From: Azospirillum agricola
GTDB taxonomy: Bacteria; Pseudomonadota; Alphaproteobacteria; Azospirillales; Azospirillaceae
Length of the DNA stretch: 50,422 bases
Direction: 5' to 3'
Assembly (NCBI RefSeq): GCF_017876095.1
Contig: NZ_JAGINM010000037.1
Span: forward strand, 1 to 50,422
Part shown: piece by piece, positions 17,114-26,156 of the stretch
How positions within the stretch are numbered: the first letter of the stretch is position 1
Layout: the number at the start of each line of letters is the position of its first letter
The notes under the pieces: generated by a model
Databases searched by the model: none
Told to the model about the DNA's origin: nothing
The model's input: the letters and a program-made list of their open reading frames with translations, nothing else
Made by a program: the position numbers and the translations under genes

Positions 17114-20100
17114 CGGCTGGCTCCCTTCGGGGCAGGCTTGCGGGGGACCAGACGCGTCGGGCGGGGGGCCAGAGGGTCGTCCAGCTCCGCGTCGTCGAAC
17201 CGCGGATCCAGCGCCACCCGCGCGCCGGCCGGCACATCCAGACGCGGGGCGGCGTAGGGGAAGACCGGCAGGCTGTAGGAGGTCCGGGTCTTGCCGTCCG
17301 GATTCGCCGTGGACAGGGCCAGACGCAGGAACACGCTGGTCCGGCCGCCGGGCGCCGCCCGCGCCGGCGGCTCCTCCCCCATCACCGGAACGTTGCCGGT
17401 GTCGGCGGAGAATTTCAGCGTGTGCGGCTGCGGATCGGTCAGCTTCGGCAGGTCGGCCGGCGGCGCCCGGTGAGCCTGGAGCAGACGCACCAGCGACCAG
17501 CGGTCGGTGAAGGAAAAGGCGATGGCGCGGTCGGGCTGGACGCTGCCGTCGGGGCCGATGATCGACAGCGGCACCACCGGCGCGTCCTTGGCCCAGCGCA
17601 GCGACACCGACACCGGCTGGCCCGGGCTCCAGCGCGCCGCCTTCGCGTCGCCGCCGCGCTGAAGCCGCTGGTCGCCCACCGTCACCGCCCAGTCGATGAT
17701 CTGGTTGCCGCCGCTCTCGCGCGGGCGGTTGACGCGGAAGTCGGCGGTCACGTCATAGCCCGGCGGGGCGGCCGAGCTGGCGGCGAGGAAGGGCGCCAGG
17801 AAGTCGCGCACCGCCGCCATGCGACCGACGAACTCCAGCGCCTGGGCCGTCGGCGTCCCGGGGGCGGGCGTTCCGAAGCCGCGACGGATGCCCGGCTCGG
17901 CGATGGCGAAACGCTCCAGGAAGGCGGCGACGGCGTCGGTGTCGGCCTGCGGCGTGTCCGGCCCCTGATATTCGGCGAAGGGGTAGCGCCCGGCCAGCAG
18001 GCCGTTGAAATCGGCGGCGAGCCGCGCATAATCGGTCGACATGGTGCGGGCGGCGACCCGCTGGCACTGCGCCAGGGCCAGACGCCGCAACGTGTCGCGC
18101 CGCTGGAGGAAGAAATCGGCGCCGCTGCCGAAGCCACCACCAAGCCCGCCGCCGGCCGCGAGTTGCTGGAGGCAGTTGTCCGGTTTCACCGCCTCGCCCA
18201 GATCGAAACGGATGGTGCGCTCCAGCGCCGCCAGCGAGCTGTTCGGGTTGTCGGCCTTGTAGCGCTGCTGCTCGATCAGGATGCGCTGCCATTTGGTGAC
18301 GTGCGGATCGTTGCGCAGCGCGCCCGGCGTCTGTTCGCGCAGGGCGAAGGTGACGATCGGCGCCGCGATCTCGTTGCCCAGCCAGTCGAAGCGGCCGCGC
18401 GTGTTGTCGAGATACTGCGACAGCTCGACGTCGCTCAGCACCTGCCAGCCGTCGGCGTTGAGCGGCAGCGTGCCGTCCCAGTCGCGGAACTCGTCGATCG
18501 GCAGATAGGGCGCGCCCTGGTCGGCGATGCGGTCGGCCTGCTCCAGCATGCCGACCAGATGCTGGACGACGATGGCGCTGACGGTGGTGTAGCCCTGCTC
18601 GAAGCCACGCCGGCCGAAGGCGCCCAGCAGATCGCCCAGCGGGCGCGAAGCGCGGGCGAACTGGCGCACCTCGCGCAGCAGCCCGGTTTCGTCGGCGACC
18701 ATCCGGAAATCCTGGCCGCGCTTTTCCACCACCCGCGCCTCGGCCACGGCGGTCAGCATGGCGCCCTGGAGCCGTTGCGCCACCAGCGCCTGAAGCATCG
18801 GCCGCAGCGCCTCCGGCACGCGGGCCAGCGATCCCGCCTCCATCGCCTCGAAGGAACGGTACTGGCGCACCGCCTTCTCGAGCGGCTCGGGCATCCACTG
18901 GATCGCGGCGCCGCGTTGCGACGGCACCTCCGGTTGGCGCACCGGGATGTCGGCCATGAAATCGTAGCGCAGGATATCGGGCAGCGCCGTCGCCAGATCG
19001 GCCAGCGCCGGGGCCAGCCGCAGCAGGCCGTCGGCCCCTTCGTCGGAGACCAGCAGCGGTCCCAGTCCCGGTGCGCGGATTCCAAGCAGGTTGGCGCGCA
19101 GGGTATCGACATGCTCGATCGCCTTCGCCAGCGCCTCGCTGGCGGCCTCCGGACCGAGGAACAGATTGCTGCGGATGCGCGGCAGCCGGTCCTGCCAGAC
19201 GGCGTCCCGCTCCGGATTCCTCACGAACAGCCAGCGCAGGTTGGGATCGTCCAGCACGGCCTGGGCCCGTTGCAAGGCGGTGCCCAAATCCTGAAGCGCG
19301 CCGCCGGCGCCCTCGGGCGGGCCGAAGCGGGCGAGTTCCACCCGCTCCAGCGTGCTGGCCAGCACGCTGAACGGGCGCACCAGCGGGCCATCCTGCACGG
19401 TGATCAGCCGGGCCGCGTCACCTGACAGCCGGGCCATCGTCGCCCGCGAGGGCGCCAGATTCCGCTCCGTGTCCAGCGGCCGGATGACGACCCGGTTCAT
19501 CACGTCGGCATAGAGCAGCGGATCGTTGCGCAGCGCGGCGCCCAGATCGATGCCGAGCAGCTCCTTGACCAGCGCCGCGACGTCGCGCACCGGCAATTGC
19601 TTGGCGTTGCGGTAAAGGGTGACGGCGACCGCGAGCCGGTCGATCTCGTCCAGGTAACTGCGCGCGCGCTGGAAGGCGACCATCTCGTCACTGCCGGCCG
19701 TCAGCGGCTTGGCGTTGCGGGCCTGAAGGTCCGTCCAGCGGCTGATCAGCTCGTATCGCAGGGAATCGAGCACCACAAGGCGGAAGCCTTGGACGAGCTG
19801 CTCCTTGACCTCTTCCGCGATCGGGCTGATCCAGGAGGTGGGGATGAAGGGCACCCACAGCGCGCGGTCTCCGACCGTCTTGAAGGCCCCCAGGATTTGC
19901 GGAGCCACTTCGCGCAGCTTGCGGTAGGCGGTCAGGCTGTCGCCGGCCTGCCGGGCCTTCTGCATGTCCTCGATCGATTCCTCGATGATGCTCATGGGCT
20001 GAGCCAGGGAGGCGATGGCGGCGCCAGCCATGCGGTGGGAGTGCCAGAGCCCGGCGGCAAGGACCAGGATGGCGCCGCCGATCGCCAACTGAACGTTGCG

Positions 20101-21345
20101 CACCGCCCGGCTGCGCGCCACCAGACTGCGCCGGGCCGGCTGCACCACCCGCGCCTCGCGGAAGATCTTGTCGCCGAACAGGCTGGTGACGAACAGCGGG
20201 CGGGCGCCTGGCGGCTCGACCATGACAGCGTCGCCCAGCGCCGGAACGGCCAGCGGAGCCGACTCCAGAGGAACCGGCAGGCCGCTCCGCCCACCGGCGC
20301 CCGCCAGGGCGCCGCCGTCGCCGGTAACGAACAGGCCGCGGAAGAAATGCGGATCCTGGAAGGAGTCGGCACGGAACAACCCGTCGGCCAGACGGCCCAG
20401 CGGGGCCGCCAGCTTCTGGAATTCGGCCGGGAACAGGAAGGCCATGTCGCTGATGCCGCCGGTCGCCGCCGCCCCGCCGATCAGGGCGCGGTGCAACGCC
20501 CGGCCCATCGCGTCGAAGGCCTCGCCGACCAGATGCGGGCCATAGGCCGTCTCCAGCGTCTGGCCGTTCGACCAACCGAACATTTCGGCGCCGCGCTCCG
20601 CCGCCAGCGGCTCGCAGAAGCTGGCGAAGCCCGGCAGCGCGTCGCATTTGGTCACCACCAGATAGACCGGCAACCGCAGGCCGAGCTGCTGCTGAAGCTC
20701 GCGCAGGCGCAGGCGCAGGCGCTTCGCCCGCGCGACCAGCATGGCCGGGTCGAGCCGGTCCGGCCCCACCAGATCGGTGCAGGGGACGGTGACCACCACG
20801 GCGTCGAGCCCGCGCTCCGCCCGGTGGCGCAGAAGAAGTTGCAGCAGCCGGCGCCAGCCGGCCTCGGCGCCGCCCTTGCGCCCGTCACCCCACAGGATGC
20901 CGCCCGGCGGGTCGAGGACGATGCCGCGTTCGAACACGTGCCAGGCGCAGCCCTGCTGGGCCAGCTCCGGATCGGCGTTCAGGTCGAAGGGCCGGTGCAG
21001 CCCGATCGCCGAGGCCAGCGCGCTCTTGCCCGAGCCATGGTCGCCCAGCAGCAGCACCCAAGGGGTATCGTATTTCCAGGCGGCCCCGGGAACCGCGGTC
21101 TTCAGGGTCCGCAAGGTGGCGATGAAGCTGGCGGACAAAGCCTTGATGTCGACCGGCCGCCGCGCCGCCGCCGCGTCCACCGGATCGAACCCGACCGTTC
21201 CGGCCACCGATCCGGCCGGCGCCTTCCACTCGGCGCGCCACACCGCCCAGGCCAGCAGAAGCAGCACGATGATCGCCAGCAGCGCGAGGGCGAGGCCGAC
21301 CAGCAGATGGTTCTCGGGAGGAATGAGCGGAGTCCAGGTCGGCAT
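17110..21345 (-). CDS. tssM: TssM (IcmF) inner-membrane channel component
   Basis: The 1411-residue product has a membrane helix at about residues 14-35, a cytoplasmic NTPase-like domain with an intact Walker A GDHGSGKS (101-108), a second membrane helix near 420 (AIGGAILVLAAGLW) and a large periplasmic region ending in a beta-rich C-terminal domain with FxFxDRWSLVRLLQ. It joins TssL and TssJ in the envelope-spanning membrane complex. It is longer than many TssM proteins, and the final 200 residues, containing several proline-rich stretches, extend beyond the best conserved core. The ATG lies 8 bases after the tssL stop. Some family members lack a working Walker motif; this one keeps it. Confidence 0.94.
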   Translation of the reverse strand: MPTWTPLIPPENHLLVGLALALLAIIVLLLLAWAVWRAEWKAPAGSVAGTVGFDPVDAAAARRPVDIKALSASFIATLRTLKTAVPGAAWKYDTPWVLLLGDHGSGKSALASAIGLHRPFDLNADPELAQQGCAWHVFERGIVLDPPGGILWGDGRKGGAEAGWRRLLQLLLRHRAERGLDAVVVTVPCTDLVGPDRLDPAMLVARAKRLRLRLRELQQQLGLRLPVYLVVTKCDALPGFASFCEPLAAERGAEMFGWSNGQTLETAYGPHLVGEAFDAMGRALHRALIGGAAATGGISDMAFLFPAEFQKLAAPLGRLADGLFRADSFQDPHFFRGLFVTGDGGALAGAGGRSGLPVPLESAPLAVPALGDAVMVEPPGARPLFVTSLFGDKIFREARVVQPARRSLVARSRAVRNVQLAIGGAILVLAAGLWHSHRMAGAAIASLAQPMSIIEESIEDMQKARQAGDSLTAYRKLREVAPQILGAFKTVGDRALWVPFIPTSWISPIAEEVKEQLVQGFRLVVLDSLRYELISRWTDLQARNAKPLTAGSDEMVAFQRARSYLDEIDRLAVAVTLYRNAKQLPVRDVAALVKELLGIDLGAALRNDPLLYADVMNRVVIRPLDTERNLAPSRATMARLSGDAARLITVQDGPLVRPFSVLASTLERVELARFGPPEGAGGALQDLGTALQRAQAVLDDPNLRWLFVRNPERDAVWQDRLPRIRSNLFLGPEAASEALAKAIEHVDTLRANLLGIRAPGLGPLLVSDEGADGLLRLAPALADLATALPDILRYDFMADIPVRQPEVPSQRGAAIQWMPEPLEKAVRQYRSFEAMEAGSLARVPEALRPMLQALVAQRLQGAMLTAVAEARVVEKRGQDFRMVADETGLLREVRQFARASRPLGDLLGAFGRRGFEQGYTTVSAIVVQHLVGMLEQADRIADQGAPYLPIDEFRDWDGTLPLNADGWQVLSDVELSQYLDNTRGRFDWLGNEIAAPIVTFALREQTPGALRNDPHVTKWQRILIEQQRYKADNPNSSLAALERTIRFDLGEAVKPDNCLQQLAAGGGLGGGFGSGADFFLQRRDTLRRLALAQCQRVAARTMSTDYARLAADFNGLLAGRYPFAEYQGPDTPQADTDAVAAFLERFAIAEPGIRRGFGTPAPGTPTAQALEFVGRMAAVRDFLAPFLAASSAAPPGYDVTADFRVNRPRESGGNQIIDWAVTVGDQRLQRGGDAKAARWSPGQPVSVSLRWAKDAPVVPLSIIGPDGSVQPDRAIAFSFTDRWSLVRLLQAHRAPPADLPKLTDPQPHTLKFSADTGNVPVMGEEPPARAAPGGRTSVFLRLALSTANPDGKTRTSYSLPVFPYAAPRLDVPAGARVALDPRFDDAELDDPLAPRPTRLVPRKPAPKGASR

Positions 21346-21352
21346 GGTCCCG

Positions 21353-22228
21353 TCACTCCGCCGGCTGACCGCTGCCGGCGTGATCGATCCGCTCGATCTT
21401 CTCGATCCGGTGGACCGTCTGGTCGAGGTCGAAGATCAGCGCGATCCACAGCGTGTGGCTGCCGGCGAGATAAAGGACGAACAGCGCCGACGCCACCAGC
21501 AGCCAGGGCCGCAGATGCGGCAGCCGGACGGCGCGGCCCTGCTCGATGGTGTGACCGTAGGCTTGTTCGAACAGCGGGGCGCCCTCGCGCGCCAGGGCCG
21601 GGTCCTCCCTCGCGATGATGCGGGCCAGGGCCGTGCGGTAGACGCGCAGTTCCCCGTCATCCTCCGGCCGCCAGCAGCGCCCCCGGAAGCCAAGCGCCAA
21701 GGCCACCAGATAGATCGTCGCCAGATCGGCCGGCACCCGCGAATCATCGGCCAGCAGCGCGTCCAGCCGCTCGAAGACCCGTTCCCCGGCGACGCGGGTG
21801 CCGAACAGGGCGGTCTCCAGCAGCCGGTCCTGCCACACCGCGCGCCCCTCCCACTGCACACGCAGCAGCATCGTCTCGTCGGCCAGCGCCGCCATGACGT
21901 ATTGCGCCTCGCGGTACAGCGATTCACCATAGCTGCCGCCCCAATGGCGGGCGCGCGCCGCCTGCGCCTCCAGAAGAACACGCAATCTCTGGTGGACGAG
22001 CCCGGCGAGATCCGCGGGGGTCAGCCCCCCTTCGTCGCCGTTGGCCGCACCGTGCAGCCGGCCGGCGGCCAGCGCGTATTTCAGGCGCAGCAGCTCGGCG
22101 AAGAAGTCGCCGAACTGGACCAGCAGCGAATCCCCGCCGCGGCTGCCCATCAGCAGCGATGCCATGGCGACGCCCGGATCGGCGCTTTCGACCGGCAGCG
22201 TCGACGTGTCCAGGCCGGATCGTTCCAT
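21353..22228 (-). CDS. tssL: TssL (DotU/IcmH) inner-membrane protein
   Basis: The 291-residue protein has the DotU-type cytoplasmic helical domain (YxEAQYVMAALADETMLL, ETALFGTRVAGERVFERLD, LALGFRGRCW) and one C-terminal membrane helix (LLVASALFVLYLAG, about 255-270). Only a short tail follows the helix, so there is no fused OmpA/peptidoglycan-binding domain. The ATG at 22228 was chosen because the long upstream frame is a shadow of tssK. It lies 26 bases after the tssK stop. Confidence 0.92.
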   Translation of the reverse strand: MERSGLDTSTLPVESADPGVAMASLLMGSRGGDSLLVQFGDFFAELLRLKYALAAGRLHGAANGDEGGLTPADLAGLVHQRLRVLLEAQAARARHWGGSYGESLYREAQYVMAALADETMLLRVQWEGRAVWQDRLLETALFGTRVAGERVFERLDALLADDSRVPADLATIYLVALALGFRGRCWRPEDDGELRVYRTALARIIAREDPALAREGAPLFEQAYGHTIEQGRAVRLPHLRPWLLVASALFVLYLAGSHTLWIALIFDLDQTVHRIEKIERIDHAGSGQPAE

Positions 22229-22254
22229 GGTGGACGCCTCCCCGTTCCGGCGGC

Positions 22255-23619
22255 TCAGGCCGGCTCGCCGGCCGGGCGGCTGCCCGGCGGCATGACGAAC
22301 AGGGTGATCTCGGCGGGGCGGCGGGCGCCCATCCGCTCGCCCGGGTTGGCGATCTCCAGCACCCGCCCGGCCTCGACGTAGGACGGGTCGGCGGCGATGC
22401 GGAACAGCAGGACTCCGCGCTCCGGCGTCAGGTCCAACCGGTCGTCGCGCTCGATCCGCTGGCGGGCGACGCCGCGCAGCCGGCGTTCGCGCAGCACCCC
22501 CATGTTCTCTCCCGACGCGACCAGCGCGTCGGCCATCCAGGACTCGGCCTCCGCCTCCGTCTGGCCGGGGGCGAGGCGCAGGCCGACGGTCAGGCTGCCG
22601 CCCTCCAGCCAAGCCGCCTCGATCTTCAGGCGGAAGCCGGCCTCCTCGACGGCGAAACGGACGGCGACGTAGGTCTGGCTGACCGTGTCGATCATCCGCT
22701 CGATGAACTCCATCACCGGGCGCAGGGAGGCCAGCGGGTCGCGGTGGTCGTAGCGCTCGAAGATCGGCGGCAGCAGCCCAGGCCCCAGCGTTGCGACATG
22801 ACCGGCGACCCCGCACAGGGCCGCATGCAAGGCGAAGGGATGCAACGGGCCGGCGGCCAGCAGCGCCTCCAGCGGCGGCAGGCCGGCGACCATGCACTGC
22901 ACGGCGTGGCGGGTGTCGGCGAGCACCGGCGCCTGCATCGCGCCGCCGGGCGCCCGCAGCCGGCCGGCAAGGAAGGACGCCTTCTCGCGCAGCCGCTTGG
23001 CCAGCGTCCGCCCGGCCTCCGCCAGGGGCGAATCCGCCGCCGCCGCGAAGACCGGCGGCACATAGTCGGTGAGTTGGAAGCTCTCGTCGCGGTAGACCAC
23101 GCGGGCGATGGGCAGGGCGACGAACTTGCCCGGCACCTCCTCCCCCACCAGCAGCGACAGGCGGGGACGCAGGCGGGGCATGTCCTGCTCGTTGTCGCCG
23201 GTGTTCTCGTCGACCACCGGCGGGCCGTCGACCGAGCGGTAGCGCGACAGTTCGCCCCCCGCCGCCGAACCGGGCCGATGCACCGGCACCACCAGATGGA
23301 CGGTCGCCGGCGCCTCCTTCACCCGGTCGGCGTGCGGCAGCAGGCTGACTTGCAGATCGTCCGCCCCACCGGACGGGTGGCTGACCACCAAGCCGTCGGG
23401 CAGCACCGCCTCCAGCGCCACGATGCGGAGGATGCCGACGACCAGCATCGCCTGGTCCACCATCAGCGTGCGCAAACCGTAATGGAAGGGCGACAGCCGC
23501 GCCAGATGGTAGTGGAGCAGGTCGTCCTGCCGCAGCCAGGATTGCTGGAAATGCTGCGGGGTCAGCAGCATGCCCTCGTACCACTGGATGGGGTCGGGAA
23601 GCGGGGCGGAAGGGCTCAT
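22255..23619 (-). CDS. tssK: TssK baseplate-membrane connector
   Basis: The 454-residue product matches TssK (VasE/ImpJ, DUF876) from its hallmark start WYEGMLLTPQHFQQSWLRQD, LSPFHYGL and DSYPLTD-like FQLTDYVPP segments through the C-terminal receptor-binding-like domain. TssK trimers dock the baseplate to the TssLM membrane complex, related to phage tail-fibre proteins. It lies 48 bases after tssJ. Confidence 0.93.
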   Translation of the reverse strand: MSPSAPLPDPIQWYEGMLLTPQHFQQSWLRQDDLLHYHLARLSPFHYGLRTLMVDQAMLVVGILRIVALEAVLPDGLVVSHPSGGADDLQVSLLPHADRVKEAPATVHLVVPVHRPGSAAGGELSRYRSVDGPPVVDENTGDNEQDMPRLRPRLSLLVGEEVPGKFVALPIARVVYRDESFQLTDYVPPVFAAAADSPLAEAGRTLAKRLREKASFLAGRLRAPGGAMQAPVLADTRHAVQCMVAGLPPLEALLAAGPLHPFALHAALCGVAGHVATLGPGLLPPIFERYDHRDPLASLRPVMEFIERMIDTVSQTYVAVRFAVEEAGFRLKIEAAWLEGGSLTVGLRLAPGQTEAEAESWMADALVASGENMGVLRERRLRGVARQRIERDDRLDLTPERGVLLFRIAADPSYVEAGRVLEIANPGERMGARRPAEITLFVMPPGSRPAGEPA

Positions 23620-23667
23620 GCCGTCTCGGGATCGCGGATCGGAAGGGTTGCGGGGCGGAACAAGGGG

Positions 23668-24144
23668 TCAGGAGGGTGGCGCGGCCACGGCGAAATCCTT
23701 CTCGCCAAGCCTCAGCAGCACGGCGGGAAGACCGTCGATCCGGGCACGGTGCGGGCCCGGCGTGTCGTAGTTGGCGAAGACGAAGGCACCGAGCGCGTCG
23801 CCCCCCCGCCCCTCGACGGCGTAGCGCGGCCCCTTCTGGCCGGGAACCACCTCGAAGGACTGGACCTCCAGCCCGGTCGGATTCGCCAGCCTCAACTGGT
23901 CGCGGGTCTTGAACCAGACGGCGGCGGCCATGTCGGCGAAGGCGGGCAGCAGGGTGGTGTCGTAGACCAGCACGAGATCGACGGCCACCGCGTTGTCGGC
24001 GTTGGCGTTGGGGGCGACCTCTATGTCGAGCGTCCGGGTCTTGATCCGCGAATCCGTCAAGGAACAGCCGACCAGCGTGGCCGCCAGGACCGCTCCGGTC
24101 AAAACCGCGCGCACGCATGCCTGTCGCAATGCGGCACAAGACAC
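23668..24144 (-). CDS. tssJ: TssJ-type outer-membrane lipoprotein
   Basis: The 158-residue precursor has a lipoprotein signal (hydrophobic stretch then LVGCS, lipidated Cys at about 27) and a small beta-sandwich with VDLVLVYDTTLLPAF and SFEVVPGQKGPRYAV, as in TssJ (VasD/Lip, DUF4390-unrelated). It anchors TssM to the outer membrane. The start is a GTG at 24144 supported by GGGAGGAA 8 bases upstream. It is the first gene of the apparent tssJKLMA operon. Confidence 0.85.
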   Translation of the reverse strand: MSCAALRQACVRAVLTGAVLAATLVGCSLTDSRIKTRTLDIEVAPNANADNAVAVDLVLVYDTTLLPAFADMAAAVWFKTRDQLRLANPTGLEVQSFEVVPGQKGPRYAVEGRGGDALGAFVFANYDTPGPHRARIDGLPAVLLRLGEKDFAVAAPPS

Positions 24145-24333
24145 GCCGATTCCTCCCCATTCCCGCGTATTGACTACCCCCGATTTGCCGATGGTTGCAA
24201 AACGGGATATGCCAGGAAGGCTATGGAAGAAACGATCGCGAGTCTATTATCACGAGCATGCGATTCGAAAAAATAGATCTGGATTTATTCGATTCGACGG
24301 ATTCGCCCCAGGGAGGAAAGAGGTCCGGCCGCA
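24145..24333 (-). promoter_or_regulatory. upstream region of the tssJKLMA operon with GATTCG repeats
   Basis: This 189-base gap is AT-rich. It contains three copies of GATTCG (24262-24267, 24291-24296, 24300-24305) on the plus strand, and on the minus strand a GATAAT -10-like box near 24245 without a good -35. The repeats are candidate binding sites for a regulator, perhaps the HTH protein encoded next door. Functional assignment is inference. Confidence 0.35.
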
Positions 24334-24879
24334 TCAGCCTGGGAGGAGCTTCCGCAGCAGCGACTTGACGGAATCGAGCAGACGGTCGCCCAGCTTCCGG
24401 TGCTGCTCCTCGATACCGGCAAGCAGTCGTTGCTCCAGGTCCTGCAACGCCCGCTGGTGCGCGGCTTCGGCGGCAACCAGCTGCTCGACCCGGTGGAGCA
24501 ACGCATGGTTCTGCGCCATCAAATGGTCGAGAGCCGGCGAAGGCCGCCCGGTGTCCGGAGGACTTGCGTCCGGCAGGGTGGCGGGCGATGACGGAACGGA
24601 CGGCGCCGCCGACGGGCGCGGCGCCCCCAGACGGGCGGGCAGCGGCGGCAACGGTGGCACGGCAGCCTCCGCCCCGTCGAGCCAGCGGGAGACGGTGGCG
24701 TAGCTGATGTTCAACTCGTCGGAGATGCGGCGGTAGCTCCAGCCCTGGCCGCGCAGCCGGGCAACCAGGGCCCGCCGCTCCTCCTCCTTCAGCCGCCGCC
24801 CGGCGCTGAGCGGCAGCCGGTTCGCGGGGTCGGGCATCCCGGCGACGACCCGCATGTAACCGCCGTCGCCACGCTCCAT
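24334..24879 (-). CDS. small helix-turn-helix / coiled-coil protein upstream of tssJ
   Basis: The 181-residue product has a resolvase/transposase-like helix-turn-helix at about residues 28-65 (ALVARLRGQGWSYRRISDEL then ISYATVSRWL), a Pro/Ala/Ser linker (about 70-110) and a C-terminal coiled-coil and amphipathic helix (about 112-181) ending LLDSVKSLLRKLLPG. The start at 24879 follows GGAGG by 9 bases. It could be a DNA-binding regulator of the T6SS genes it precedes on the same strand, or a nucleoid/partition-type protein. The family is not one I can name. Confidence 0.65.
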   Translation of the reverse strand: MERGDGGYMRVVAGMPDPANRLPLSAGRRLKEEERRALVARLRGQGWSYRRISDELNISYATVSRWLDGAEAAVPPLPPLPARLGAPRPSAAPSVPSSPATLPDASPPDTGRPSPALDHLMAQNHALLHRVEQLVAAEAAHQRALQDLEQRLLAGIEEQHRKLGDRLLDSVKSLLRKLLPG

Positions 24880-24991
24880 CCGCCCCACCTCCATCCATGC
24901 GCCAGCCGATCCGCCAGCCACGACCGGCAGGCGAGCATGGTAGCCGGATTTCCCGCGAGAGCAAGCGGAACGCCGGAAGCGCTGCGCCGGT

Positions 24992-25897
24992 TCAGGGATA
25001 GCGGACCGGCGGCGGCGGGGTTTCCGGGAGGGGGATGACCTCGCCCTCGCCGGGCACCGGGGTGAAGCGCCCGGCCCGCCAATCCTCCTTGGCCTGCTCG
25101 ATGCGGTCCTGCGAGCTGGACACGAAGTTCCACCACATGCGGCGCGGCCCATCGAGCGGTTCGCCGCCGAGCAGCAGGACGCGCGACGCCTCGCCAGCCT
25201 CGAACAGGATCGGGTCGCCCGGCCGGAACACCAGCAGGCGCCCGGCCTCGAACAGGTCACCGGCCACCGTGACCCGGCCGGACGCGATGTAGGCCGCCCG
25301 TTCCTCGTGCGCGGCCGGAAGTTCCAACCGCGCGCCGGCATCGAGCGCGGCGTCGGCGTAGAACATGTCGGACAGGGTCGGCACCGGCGACCGCCGGCCG
25401 TACAGATCGCCGGCGATCAGCCGCACCCGCGCCCCTTCGCCCTCGACGACCGGCAGAGTGTCGGCCGGGTGGTGGGCGAAGGCCGGGGCGATTTCCTCCA
25501 GCGGCCTGGGCAGGGCGACCCACATCTGGATGCCGGCGAGCGGGTTGTCGGCGTCGCGCGCCTCGGCGGGCGTGCGTTCGGAATGAACGATGCCGCTGCC
25601 GGCGGTCATCCAGTTCACCGCGCCCGGCCGGATCGTCCGCACCGTGCCCAGGCTGTCGCGGTGCAGAATCTCGCCCTCGAACAGGTAGGTCACGGTGGCG
25701 AGGCCGATGTGTGGGTGCGGCCGCACGTCCAGCCCGCTGCCGGCGCGCAGCAGCGCCGGGCCCATCTGATCGAGGAAGACGAAGGGACCGACCATCCGCC
25801 GCTGGATGGAGGGCAAGGCGCGGCGAACCTCCAGCCCACCGATGTCGCTGGTCCGCGGCACGACGATGGTTTCGATCGCGGGGTTGGGTTCGCTCAT
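24992..25897 (-). CDS. pirin family protein
   Basis: The 301-residue protein is a bicupin of the pirin family. The expected metal ligands are all visible: His61 and His63 in RPHPHIGL, His105 and Glu107 in HSERTP. Some bacterial pirins are quercetin 2,3-dioxygenases, others bind enzymes or transcription factors; the sequence does not decide between these. The C-terminal cupin domain (about 175-275) is complete. The ATG at 25897 has GGAGGGG 5 bases upstream; a longer frame has no support. It is divergent from the multicopper oxidase gene and shares its upstream region. Confidence 0.92.
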   Translation of the reverse strand: MSEPNPAIETIVVPRTSDIGGLEVRRALPSIQRRMVGPFVFLDQMGPALLRAGSGLDVRPHPHIGLATVTYLFEGEILHRDSLGTVRTIRPGAVNWMTAGSGIVHSERTPAEARDADNPLAGIQMWVALPRPLEEIAPAFAHHPADTLPVVEGEGARVRLIAGDLYGRRSPVPTLSDMFYADAALDAGARLELPAAHEERAAYIASGRVTVAGDLFEAGRLLVFRPGDPILFEAGEASRVLLLGGEPLDGPRRMWWNFVSSSQDRIEQAKEDWRAGRFTPVPGEGEVIPLPETPPPPVRYP

Positions 25898-26156
25898 GTC
25901 TGCCCCTCCGTCCATTCGCGCGGCGGTGCACCCCGCCCATGCCTTGCGCATCCGGAATATGGGGGACGCGCCACCCGATGGGAACGGCGGTGTGCGGAAC
26001 GGGTCCGCCCGACGCTGGAAAACGACAAAAAATGACAGAAATCGACAAAATCCCTCATTGGGAGTTTCCTGGAAAAAAATACTCGTTTTAGGAAGTTATC
26101 TTCGGCAAATTTCTCTGAAAAATACAGAGCGGCGCTGCCGTGCACGAACCGGATGG
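25898..26156. promoter_or_regulatory. divergent promoter region between pirin and multicopper oxidase
   Basis: The right half is AT-rich. It holds three phased GACA elements (GACAAAAAA at 26023, GACAGAAAT at 26034, GACAAAATC at 26044, 10-11 bases apart), the dyad TTTCCTGGAAA (26065-26075) and an inverted repeat CTCTG/CAGAG (26113-26129). These are plausible operator sites for divergent control; no clear -10/-35 pair could be fixed. The left half up to about 26010 is GC-rich with no feature seen. Confidence 0.4.

Noticed and set aside
24196..24214. Sigma54-like TGGCAT...TTGCA upstream of tssJ on the minus strand
   Set aside because: The GG and GC elements are 13 bases apart instead of the required 10, so a sigma54 promoter is not supported.
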